In this document: positions 1 to 6,262 of the stretch, in pieces
Layout of the letters: each line of letters begins with the position of its first letter
Numbering within the stretch: the first letter of the stretch is position 1
NCBI GenBank assembly: GCA_017472905.1
Contig: JAFUNW010000388.1
Span: 1 to 11,929, forward strand
DNA: 11,929 bases
Direction: 5' to 3'
From: Bacteroidaceae bacterium
GTDB taxonomy: Bacteria > Bacteroidota > Bacteroidia > Bacteroidales > Bacteroidaceae
Translations under genes and position numbers: made by a program
The notes under the pieces: model-generated
The model's database searches: none
Told to the model about the DNA's origin: nothing
The model's input: the letters and a program-made list of their open reading frames with translations, nothing else

Positions 1-558
1 ATGGGTAGAGATGACGATGGCCTTCTCATCGGTCATGCCTGTAGCAATGGCACGCCGGAATTGGCTTTTTGATGGGATGTCGAGTCCGTTGCTCGGCTCG
101 TCCATGACGAGTAGCGGTGTGTTGGTAGCCAATGCGAAACACATGTATGCCTTCTTTTTCTGCCCCATAGAGAGTTCACCGAGGTAGATATCCGCGTTCA
201 TGTCGAACTTGTCGAGGCAGGAGCGCAGTAATTCATCGCTGAAACGCGGGTAAAACGGACGATAGAGTTCGGCGTATTGTTTCATGCTGACCTTGGGTAG
301 GCTGAACTCTTCGGGAACAATGAACATCTCGCGCAAAGTTTGCGGTTTGCGGAGCTTCACGTCTATTTCTTGGTAGTAACATCCTCCTTTCGATGGACGC
401 AAAAGACCGGTCATCAGATAGAGAAGAGTGGATTTGCCCGTTCCGTTCTTTCCCAACAGACCATAAACTTTTCCTTCGCTTAGCGAAAGAGAAAAATTCT
501 CGAACACATTTTGTCGGCGATTGTAACCGAAAGTGAGGTTTTTGACTTCTAACATCAT
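1..558 (-). CDS. ABC transporter ATP-binding protein, N-terminal 186 residues (cut by left edge)
   Basis: This is the ATPase subunit of an ABC transporter; the reading frame stays open to the left edge. Reading from the ATG at 558 (a second ATG follows at 555), the visible protein has an A-loop aromatic near residues 10-12 and a Walker A motif GKNGTGKST at 36-44. A Glu pair at 83-84 sits where the Q-loop Gln is usually found. The signature LSMGQ is at 129-133, Walker B LLVMDEP with catalytic Glu154 is at 149-155, and the H-loop His186 is the last visible residue. The short spacing and lone nucleotide-binding domain fit small exporters of the YtrB/BcrA/CcmA branch, where the permease is a separate gene. 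The permease and probably a GntR regulator should lie beyond the edge. A promoter and operator directly upstream suggest repression by a YtrA-like regulator. The ATPase identity is certain; the substrate is unknown. Confidence 0.93.
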   Translation of the reverse strand, partial: MMLEVKNLTFGYNRRQNVFENFSLSLSEGKVYGLLGKNGTGKSTLLYLMTGLLRPSKGGCYYQEIDVKLRKPQTLREMFIVPEEFSLPKVSMKQYAELYRPFYPRFSDELLRSCLDKFDMNADIYLGELSMGQKKKAYMCFALATNTPLLVMDEPSNGLDIPSKSQFRRAIATGMTDEKAIVISTH

Positions 559-596
559 TTTCTTAATCTTTAAACGTTATTTTTCAAGTTGCTTAT

Positions 597-618
597 GTGT
601 ACTAGTTTAGTAGTACAC
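597..618. promoter_or_regulatory. Inverted-repeat operator, YtrA/GntR type
   Basis: A perfect 8-base inverted repeat, GTGTACTA and TAGTACAC, is separated by GTTTAG. Seen as half-sites it reads TGTGTA, 12 bases, TACACT. From memory, the operator of Bacillus subtilis YtrA (GntR family) is AGTGTA, 13 bases, TACACT. The site lies just downstream of the ABC gene's -7 element and covers the expected transcription start, as expected for a repressor. The cognate regulator is not in the window, so the assignment to YtrA type is inference. Confidence 0.7.
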
Positions 619-620
619 TG

Positions 621-652
621 CAAATATGAATCCTTTTTTATTCATGAGCAAG
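621..652 (-). promoter_or_regulatory. Promoter of the ABC transporter operon
   Basis: On the minus strand a -33 element CTTG (649-652) is followed after 20 bases by CATATTTG (621-628). This is one mismatch from the Bacteroidota -7 consensus TAnnTTTG, and the -33 element is also one mismatch from TTTG. Transcription would begin near 614, inside the operator, leaving a leader of about 55 bases before the ATG at 558. Confidence 0.6.
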
Positions 653-785
653 TTTTAGAACAAAAAATTAACGTATATTATGATTCAGAACAAACGCAAT
701 CGTGTGTTGTACAAGTTGCAAAAATGGGTTTGGCAATAAAAAAAGAAAAAAAACGCCTTTATCGAACAAAAAAGAGAGCAAAATG

Positions 786-816
786 TTTGTGTGTTTAAAT
801 ATTAGCTGTAAATTTG
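786..816 (+). promoter_or_regulatory. Promoter of the trp leader and trpB
   Basis: TTTG (786-789), 19 bases, then TAAATTTG (809-816) is an exact match to the Bacteroidota primary sigma factor consensus, including spacing. Transcription should start about 820-823, roughly 40 bases before the leader peptide ATG and 245 bases before trpB. That distance leaves room for the attenuator. Confidence 0.8.
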
Positions 817-860
817 CAATCGAAAACGAATAAAAACAGAACAAAAAGAAATAATATAAG

Positions 861-920
861 ATGAACATGCTAAAGAATACATATTGGTGGTGGCATCGCT
901 TACAATCGCAACAGTCGTAA
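861..920 (+). CDS. trpL: trp leader peptide, 19 residues with Trp-Trp-Trp
   Basis: The short frame reads MNMLKNTYWWWHRLQSQQS and stop. Three consecutive TGG codons lie at 885-893. Trp is normally rare, so three in a row in a tiny frame just before trpB is the hallmark of a Trp attenuation leader peptide. The frame starts about 40 bases after a consensus promoter. Its stop codon (918-920) lies inside the antiterminator arm (914-921). A ribosome reaching the stop would therefore mask that arm, while a ribosome stalled at the Trp codons would leave it free. The first ATG at 861 is assumed; an in-frame ATG at 867 is also possible. The gene name is by role, not by sequence homology. Confidence 0.85.
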   Translation: MNMLKNTYWWWHRLQSQQS

Positions 921-1019
921 GGGAAGTGACTCCGTATGTATAAAAAGCAAAAAAAACAGAATTTAAAGCTATAAAATAAAAGGGAGCCTGCCGTAACTTA
1001 CGACAGGCTCTTTCCCTTT
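899..1019 (+). promoter_or_regulatory. Transcription attenuator (anti-antiterminator, antiterminator, terminator) of trpB
   Basis: Mutually exclusive pairings are visible. Arm 1, CTTAC (899-903), can pair with GTAAG (917-921), supported by an outer pairing of ATACATA (877-883) with TATGTAT (935-941). Arm 2, GTCGTAAG (914-921), is perfectly complementary to CTTACGAC (997-1004), which includes part of the terminator. The terminator pairs GAGCCTG (984-990) with CAGGCTC (1004-1010), continues inside with CGTA (992-995) and TACG (999-1002) after one mismatch, and is followed by TTTCCCTTTC. AAAGGG (979-984) can also pair with CCCTTT (1014-1019). When charged tRNA-Trp is scarce, a ribosome stalled on the three Trp codons covers arm 1, so arm 2 captures 997-1004 and the terminator cannot form. 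No folding energies were computed. Confidence 0.82.
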
Positions 1020-1067
1020 CTATAAACAAAACGAATAGAAATTAAAAACAAAACAATAGAAAAAATT

Positions 1068-2252
1068 ATGGAAAAGAAATTTCAAGCAGATTCCAACGGA
1101 TATTATGGTGAGTTTGGTGGTGCACACGTGCCGGAAGTATTGGGCAAATGTGTGGAAGAATTGAAAAACGTTTATCTCTCAGTATTGGAAAGTGAAGAGT
1201 TCAAGAAAGAATATATGGAGTTGCTGCGCGATTACGTAGGTCGCCCATCCCCGCTTTATCTGGCTCGCCGCATGAGCCAAAAGTATGGATGCAAACTCTA
1301 TCTGAAACGTGAAGACCTGAATCATACGGGAGCACATAAAATAAACAATACGGTGGGACAAATCCTCCTAGCCCGCAAAATGGGAAAGAAACGCATCATT
1401 GCCGAAACCGGTGCCGGACAACATGGAGTTGCAACGGCCACAGTTTGTGCTTTGATGGACATGGAGTGTACGGTGTATATGGGGCAAATCGATGTGGAAC
1501 GTCAACACGTGAATGTGGAGAAGATGAGAATGTTGGGAGCAACCATCGTTCCGGTAACAGATGGCAGCATGACGCTGACCGAAGCAGTGGAAGCAGCCAT
1601 TAACGACTGGTGTTCGCATCCCACAGAGACATTCTACATCATTGGCAGTGCGGTAGGTCCTCACCCCTATCCGGATATGGTGGCCCGCCTGCAGTCGATT
1701 ATCAGTGAGGAAATCAAAGAACAGTTGATGGAGAAGGAAGGACGCGACTACCCCGACTACCTGATGGCCTGCATCGGTGGCGGAAGCAATGCGGCAGGTA
1801 CGGTATATCATTATCTCGAAGACGAACGGGTGAACATTGTGTTGGCTGAAGCCGGTGGATTGGGCATCGATTCCGGAAAAACGGCGGCAAGTATTCATCG
1901 CGGAACGCCCGGTGTGTTACACGGTTCACGTACGCTGATTCTGCAGACTCCGGAAGGAGAAATCGTAGAGCCTTACAGCATTTCTGCAGGACTAGACTAT
2001 CCGGGTATCGGTCCGATGCACGCAAATCTGGCGAAAGAAAAGCGGGCAACGGTCTTGGCCGTGAATGATGACGAAGCGTTGGAGGCTGCTTACGAACTGA
2101 CGCGATTAGAGGGTATCATTCCGGCGTTGGAGTCGGCCCACATATTGGGAGCTTTACCCAAGATGTCGTTCAAGCCGACCGATGTGGTAGTGTTGACTGT
2201 TTCCGGACGAGGCGACAAGGATATAGAAACGTACCTCAATCACTTGAAATAA
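1068..2252 (+). CDS. trpB: Tryptophan synthase beta subunit
   Basis: A PLP enzyme that condenses indole with L-serine to give L-tryptophan; in the classic complex indole arrives through a tunnel from TrpA. The protein has 394 residues, the usual length of the TrpB1 type (TrpB2 enzymes are longer). The PLP lysine is Lys91 in GAHKINN. The catalytic Glu of ETGAGQHG is Glu113, the phosphate-binding GGGSN is at 237-241, and SGRGDKD is at 379-385. The N-terminal YGEFGGAHVPE is the standard TrpB opening. The ATG at 1068 follows the leader and attenuator and has no strong Shine-Dalgarno sequence, as is common in this phylum. The next gene is asparaginase with its own promoter, not another trp gene. 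This trpB is therefore either split from the rest of the pathway or a second copy, perhaps for indole salvage. Confidence 0.97.
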   Translation: MEKKFQADSNGYYGEFGGAHVPEVLGKCVEELKNVYLSVLESEEFKKEYMELLRDYVGRPSPLYLARRMSQKYGCKLYLKREDLNHTGAHKINNTVGQILLARKMGKKRIIAETGAGQHGVATATVCALMDMECTVYMGQIDVERQHVNVEKMRMLGATIVPVTDGSMTLTEAVEAAINDWCSHPTETFYIIGSAVGPHPYPDMVARLQSIISEEIKEQLMEKEGRDYPDYLMACIGGGSNAAGTVYHYLEDERVNIVLAEAGGLGIDSGKTAASIHRGTPGVLHGSRTLILQTPEGEIVEPYSISAGLDYPGIGPMHANLAKEKRATVLAVNDDEALEAAYELTRLEGIIPALESAHILGALPKMSFKPTDVVVLTVSGRGDKDIETYLNHLK

Positions 2253-2497
2253 TCCTACGGATAACCGATATTGTTTGCAGCGATAGCTTTGTTCTATCCG
2301 AAGAAACAGGCATGCAAAATTTCTTGTACTGCTTTTCCTCTAGAACAAGGCTGTCGCTTTTGCTTGCTGTCATTTTAACACAAAATTCGGCTCTATTACG
2401 AGCCGGTGATGCATATTTCCCGACAATTTGTATATCGAAAAATGAAAAATTACTATCTTTGCGCTTCGAATTGAATAGTAAAAAAGGAGAAAGCAAC
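2253..2497. other. trpB-asparaginase intergenic region with a small perfect hairpin
   Basis: The 245 bases hold a perfect 6-base inverted repeat, CGGCTC (2388-2393) and GAGCCG (2400-2405) with a 6-base loop. No T-tract follows on the plus strand, so it is a poor plus-strand terminator. On the minus strand it is followed by AATTTTG, only weakly terminator-like. Further left, CGGATA (2259-2264) can pair distantly with TATCCG (2296-2301). No convincing terminator for trpB is visible. Confidence 0.35.
2427..2461 (+). promoter_or_regulatory. Probable promoter of the asparaginase gene
   Basis: TATCTTTG (2454-2461) matches TAnnTTTG exactly and lies 36 bases before the chosen ATG at 2498. The best -33 element, TTTG (2427-2430), is 23 bases upstream, slightly longer than the usual spacing. 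The position supports the 2498 start: the upstream ATG at 2312 would precede this promoter. Confidence 0.6.
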
Positions 2498-3553
2498 ATG
2501 TGTCAGGAGAAAGACGCGTCAGTTTTATTGATTTATACCGGTGGAACCATCGGAATGATACAGAATCCGGATACCGGAGCTTTGGAGAGTTTTAATTTCG
2601 ATCACCTACAAAAGCATGTTCCGGAATTGAAGCGATTTAATAGCCGGATTGAAACATATCAGTTTACCCCTCCTATCGACTCTTCCGATATGGAACCGAA
2701 ATTATGGGCAAAACTGGTTAAGATAATCAGCGACAATTACGAAAAATACGATGGATTTGTGGTGTTGCATGGAACGGATACGATGGCATACACGGCTTCG
2801 GCTTTGAGTTTTATGCTTGAAAATCTGAATAAACCGGTTATCTTTACCGGAAGCCAACTTCCTATTGGTGTGTTGCGGACAGACGGAAAAGAAAATCTGA
2901 TTACAGCCATTGAAATTGCTTCAGCAAAACGAACGGATGGCACTCCGATGGTGCCGGAAGTGGCTATATTTTTTCAACATAATCTGCTGCGTGGTAATCG
3001 GACAACGAAAACAAATGCCGAAAACTTCAACGCATTCAATTCGTTTAACTACCCCGTTTTGGCACATGCCGGCATACACATTAATTACGACCTCGATCAT
3101 ATTCGTAAGCCGGACTCTTCACGAGTATTGAAGCCGCATTATTTATTCGACACGAACGTGATAGTTCTCTCCCTTTTTCCCGGAATTCAGGAAAAGACCA
3201 TCGCTAATGTATTAAGAATCCCGGATTTGAAAGCTGTTGTGATGCGTACATACGGTTCGGGAAACGCTCCGCAAAAAGAGTGGCTGGTACGTATGCTGAA
3301 AGAGGCTACAGAACGCGGACTTGTTGTCGTGAATATCAGTCAATGCATGTCGGGAGCTGTGGAAATGAGACGATATGGTACGGGAATACACTTGGCAGAA
3401 GCCGGAGTAATTAGCGGATATGACGGAACGGTAGAATCAGCTATCACCAAACTGATGTTTCTTTTAGGACACGGACTTCCGCCGGACAAGGTGCGCTATC
3501 GCATGAACAATTGCTTGGCCGGTGAAATCACGAAAGAGAAGTATCTTCTATAG
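2498..3553 (+). CDS. ansA: Type I L-asparaginase, probably cytoplasmic
   Basis: Hydrolyses L-asparagine to aspartate and ammonia. From the ATG at 2498 the protein has 351 residues, close to the 338 of Escherichia coli AnsA. The first active-site signature TGGTIGM is at 14-20 with the nucleophile Thr17. DSSD at 61-64 binds substrate. The second signature HGTDTMAYT at 91-99 supplies Thr93 and Asp94. Lys171 in RGNRTTKTN completes the usual catalytic set. An AAAGGAG-like sequence lies just before the ATG, and a TATCTTTG promoter element ends at 2461. The frame is open up to an ATG at 2312, and that extension looks superficially like a signal peptide, but it spans the promoter and is probably untranslated. 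The gene converges on the phosphopantetheinyl transferase gene with only 22 bases between the stops. Confidence 0.93.
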   Translation: MCQEKDASVLLIYTGGTIGMIQNPDTGALESFNFDHLQKHVPELKRFNSRIETYQFTPPIDSSDMEPKLWAKLVKIISDNYEKYDGFVVLHGTDTMAYTASALSFMLENLNKPVIFTGSQLPIGVLRTDGKENLITAIEIASAKRTDGTPMVPEVAIFFQHNLLRGNRTTKTNAENFNAFNSFNYPVLAHAGIHINYDLDHIRKPDSSRVLKPHYLFDTNVIVLSLFPGIQEKTIANVLRIPDLKAVVMRTYGSGNAPQKEWLVRMLKEATERGLVVVNISQCMSGAVEMRRYGTGIHLAEAGVISGYDGTVESAITKLMFLLGHGLPPDKVRYRMNNCLAGEITKEKYLL

Positions 3554-3575
3554 CTTTTCAAATTCGAGAAACTGT

Positions 3576-4262
3576 TTATAAAGTTGGTAAATCAATTTCT
3601 TGTTGGGTAACTTCTTTTCCTGATATGGCATATGTCATAACAAAATCGGGATGTAATTGATAGTAAACAGAGTAATTCATTTCCTTTCCGACATAAGAAC
3701 TTTCGGCATGAAATCTTCCCTGTTCTGAAAGCCTAAAAGCATGTATATGTAGGTGCTCAGAAAAATCTACTCCCTCTATATCCATTATTTTGTACAGGGT
3801 TTCTTTGGCGGACCACATGAGCAATAGTTTTGTTTGTCGCTCTTTGAGATTTTCTTCCGCAAACATAAGTTCTTTTTCTGATAGAAAACGGTGACGGACG
3901 CGCTCTACTTTATTGGAAATCTGCTCAATATCCAGTCCGATTTCTTCTTCTCCATGATGTAAGAATATAGCAGCATATCCGCGTGTATGGGATATGCTGA
4001 TTCGGTAGGTTTTATCGTTTAGCTGCGGTTTCCCGGAAGGAAGATAGGATATATTCAATTTGTTGTTGCTCAATTCATATAATAATCTACGAACGGCAAG
4101 CCATTCCACTCTGCGCGTTGATGAAGAAAAACGTTTGTATGATTCGGCCAAGAGTGCATCTTTTTGCTCCAATGGTTGCACAAGTGTTGTTTCGTCTTCT
4201 GAAATTTGCCAAACAGCAACAACCGAATGAATTGTGGGTTTGAATTGTTGAAATAAAGGCAT
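3576..4262 (-). CDS. 4'-phosphopantetheinyl transferase, Sfp-like superfamily
   Basis: Transfers the 4'-phosphopantetheine arm of coenzyme A to a serine of a carrier protein (acyl, peptidyl or aryl carrier domains). The 228-residue protein carries the family motifs in order: GKPQL at 77-81, SISHTRG at 89-95, the magnesium-binding GLDIE with Asp111 and Glu113 at 109-113, and WSAKETLYK at 150-158 with Glu154. The length fits the two-lobed Sfp type rather than the short AcpS type. The gene follows gldE by 35 bases on the same strand with no promoter seen between, so they are probably co-transcribed. Its partner carrier protein cannot be named from this window. It may serve fatty acid synthesis, aryl-polyene or flexirubin-type lipids, or another secondary pathway. 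Confidence 0.88.
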   Translation of the reverse strand: MPLFQQFKPTIHSVVAVWQISEDETTLVQPLEQKDALLAESYKRFSSSTRRVEWLAVRRLLYELSNNKLNISYLPSGKPQLNDKTYRISISHTRGYAAIFLHHGEEEIGLDIEQISNKVERVRHRFLSEKELMFAEENLKERQTKLLLMWSAKETLYKIMDIEGVDFSEHLHIHAFRLSEQGRFHAESSYVGKEMNYSVYYQLHPDFVMTYAISGKEVTQQEIDLPTL

Positions 4263-4297
4263 GTTTTGTTATCCTTTCCGATTCGAAAACGTTAGAA

Positions 4298-5644
4298 TTA
4301 TTCCTCTTTTTCTTCTAATTCGGGGGCGATTGTAACTTTGACTTTTCTGATTCGCCGATCATCCATTTCCATAACTTCAAATGTGTAGTTCTTATACGAA
4401 AGTACTTCATGTAACATGGGAAACTCACTTTTGATTTCAAGCAGTAATCCGGCCAATGTATCAGCTTCGCCTACAATTGTGTCGAACTCTTCAGCTTCAA
4501 TTTTTAATATTCTATAGAAATCTGCTAACAGGGTCTTAGCTTCAAACACATATACTTTCTCACTTAATTTTACGAAAGGATGTTCTTCTTCATCGTATTC
4601 GTCATTAATTTCTCCAACAATTTCCTCAATGATGTCTTCGAGTGTAACGATGCCGGATGTGCCACCAAATTCATCAACTACGACAGCGATGTGTACTTTG
4701 CTTTTCTGAAAATCGTGTAGCAAATCATCAATCATTTTTGTTTCAGGTACAAAATATGCTTGGCGGATAAGTGATTGCCAATGAAAAGAATCGCCTTTAG
4801 TTAGATGTGGAAGCAAATCTTTGATATAGAGGATACCTTTGATATTATCTTCGGAGCCTTCGTATACCGGAATGCGTGAATAACCATTTTCGACAATACA
4901 TTCCAATACCTTCTTATATGGAGTTCGAATTTCCAAATCAACTATATCAAGACGCGAGGTCATAACGTCTTTGACTGTCTCGTCTCCAAAACGAATGATA
5001 CCTTTAAGCATATTACGCTCTTCTTGAATGTCTTTTCCATCGGTGAGTTCAAGAGCTTGCGAAAGTTCGTCTACTGAAATATTTCTGTTTTCTTTTGTTA
5101 CAACTTTGTTGACAACAATAGCGGAGTGGATTAACAATCCGGAGATTGGATAGAATATTTTTCGAAGTATGATTAAAATGGGAGCAGCTTTGCGACTAAA
5201 TGATAAAGTGTGTTGCGAAGAGTATATTTTAGGCATTATCTCTCCAAATAAGAGCAACAAGAAAGTCAATAGAACCGTCAGAACCAAAAATTCAATAATC
5301 TGAGCAACACCAAAATCAATGACAGTTCCAAAAAAATAATTGCAAAGCATGATAATGGTGACGTTCACAAAATTATTGGAAATAAGGATGGTCGCCAATA
5401 AACGTTCAGAATCATTTAATAGTTGGAGAATCTTTTTATCACAATCTTTGTTACTTTGATTTATTTCGTTCAAATCGTTTGGTGATAATGAAAAAAATGC
5501 AATTTCTGATGCAGAAACAAAACCAGAAGCAAATAGTAAAAGTCCTGCCAATACAATTGCGATAATTGCTCCCAATGTAGGAGGATAAACGGTGATTTCG
5601 TCAAAAAGACTAGCCAATTGGCTTAAATACGAATCGGGGTCCAA
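4298..5644 (-). CDS. gldE: GldE-type membrane protein (DUF21/CNNM, CBS pair, CorC/HlyC domain)
   Basis: An inner-membrane protein of the CNNM/CorC family named gliding-motility protein GldE in Bacteroidota. In this probably non-gliding group its role may be ion (Mg2+/Co2+) transport or envelope assembly. The 448 residues contain a DUF21 domain with membrane segments near 23-45, 88-106, 113-135 and 155-176, with ASGFVSASE at 39-47 and the hallmark GEIMPK at 134-139. Two CBS domains follow (about 225-285 and 290-345, with VDEFGGTSGIVTLEDI at 323-338), then a CorC/HlyC domain at about 358-440. The start is a TTG at 5644: an in-frame stop lies three codons upstream, and MDPDSYL resembles the family N-terminus as I remember it. 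The gene sits between ssb and the transferase; gldD, next to gldE in gliding flavobacteria, is absent here. Confidence 0.9.
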   Translation of the reverse strand: MDPDSYLSQLASLFDEITVYPPTLGAIIAIVLAGLLLFASGFVSASEIAFFSLSPNDLNEINQSNKDCDKKILQLLNDSERLLATILISNNFVNVTIIMLCNYFFGTVIDFGVAQIIEFLVLTVLLTFLLLLFGEIMPKIYSSQHTLSFSRKAAPILIILRKIFYPISGLLIHSAIVVNKVVTKENRNISVDELSQALELTDGKDIQEERNMLKGIIRFGDETVKDVMTSRLDIVDLEIRTPYKKVLECIVENGYSRIPVYEGSEDNIKGILYIKDLLPHLTKGDSFHWQSLIRQAYFVPETKMIDDLLHDFQKSKVHIAVVVDEFGGTSGIVTLEDIIEEIVGEINDEYDEEEHPFVKLSEKVYVFEAKTLLADFYRILKIEAEEFDTIVGEADTLAGLLLEIKSEFPMLHEVLSYKNYTFEVMEMDDRRIRKVKVTIAPELEEKEE

Positions 5645-5678
5645 GAGATTTTAGTTTTAATTTTTAAGATAAAAATAT

Positions 5679-5734
5679 CCGCAACATGAAACAAGTATAT
5701 TAAAAAAGTAGATAAATACTGTATCAAGTTGCGG
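5679..5734 (-). terminator. Possible hairpin or attenuator between ssb and gldE
   Basis: Reading the minus strand, CCGCAAC (5728-5734) and GTTGCGG (5679-5685) form a perfect 7-base inverted repeat with a loop of about 42 bases. The distal arm is followed by ATATTTTTATCTT. The loop itself is AT-rich and contains AGTAT and ATACT, which could pair with each other. This could be an inefficient terminator after ssb that lowers gldE expression. The long loop makes it uncertain. Confidence 0.35.
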
Positions 5735-5751
5735 TTTATAAACTTCTAATA

Positions 5752-6195
5752 TTAAAAAGGTAAATCGTCTTCAGTATCTGTACTCAGAGGTTGTTGTTGC
5801 TGAACTTGTACGGATTGTTGTGGAGGTGTACTATTTGTTCCTTGTACAGCATTTCCTGTAGAACGAGCAGAAAGCATTTCCATGTTATCTGCAAATATTT
5901 CAGTAACATAACGCTTGACTCCGTTTTGGTCATCGTAAGAGCGTGTACGTAACTTACCTTCGATATATAATTTATCTCCTTTGTGTACATATTTCTCTGC
6001 AACTTCTGCTAATCCTCGCCACAAGACGATGTTGTGCCATTCTGTACGTTCTGGAACCTGTGTCCCATTTTGTAATGTGTATCCGCGTTCACTTGTTGCT
6101 AATGTGAGTGAGGCAACTGCTACTCCTGTATCTAAATAACGAACTTCTGGATCACGTCCTGCATTACCAATTAATATAACTTTGTTTACTGACAT
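5752..6195 (-). CDS. ssb: Single-stranded DNA-binding protein
   Basis: Coats single-stranded DNA in replication, repair and recombination and recruits partners through its acidic tail. The 147-residue protein starts MSVNKVILIGNAGRDPEVRY, the standard SSB opening, with an OB fold to about residue 105. A Gln-rich disordered linker follows, and the C-terminal tip is DDLPF, equivalent to DDDIPF in Escherichia coli. The frame is open 27 codons further to 6276, but that longer start would overlap the end of mutY and lie upstream of the ssb promoter (6223-6254). The ATG at 6193-6195 is therefore the start. The gene is 67 bases after mutY and 107 bases before gldE on the same strand. Confidence 0.96.
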   Translation of the reverse strand: MSVNKVILIGNAGRDPEVRYLDTGVAVASLTLATSERGYTLQNGTQVPERTEWHNIVLWRGLAEVAEKYVHKGDKLYIEGKLRTRSYDDQNGVKRYVTEIFADNMEMLSARSTGNAVQGTNSTPPQQSVQVQQQQPLSTDTEDDLPF

Positions 6196-6222
6196 TTTTG
6201 TATCAAGTTTGAATTTTGCGTC

Positions 6223-6254
6223 CAAAAGTACACAATATTCATATACTAGCCAAA
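6223..6254 (-). promoter_or_regulatory. Promoter of ssb (and likely gldE and the transferase gene)
   Basis: On the minus strand TTTG (6251-6254), 20 bases, then TACTTTTG (6223-6230) is an exact match to the Bacteroidota consensus. It lies between the mutY stop and the ssb ATG. It predicts a leader of about 20 bases and gives ssb expression independent of mutY. Confidence 0.8.
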
Positions 6255-6262
6255 ATTTCAAT

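Noticed and set aside
589..798. 69-codon plus-strand frame in the left intergenic region
   Set aside because: It runs across the operator and the ABC promoter, has no recognisable protein features and is very Lys-rich from A-runs.
1368..2049. Long open frames on the minus strand inside trpB
   Set aside because: They are antisense shadows of a strongly conserved gene and have no family features.
2312..2497. N-terminal extension of the asparaginase frame that resembles a signal peptide
   Set aside because: It spans a perfect TATCTTTG promoter element and a hairpin, and the 2498 ATG has a good ribosome site and gives the normal cytoplasmic type I length.
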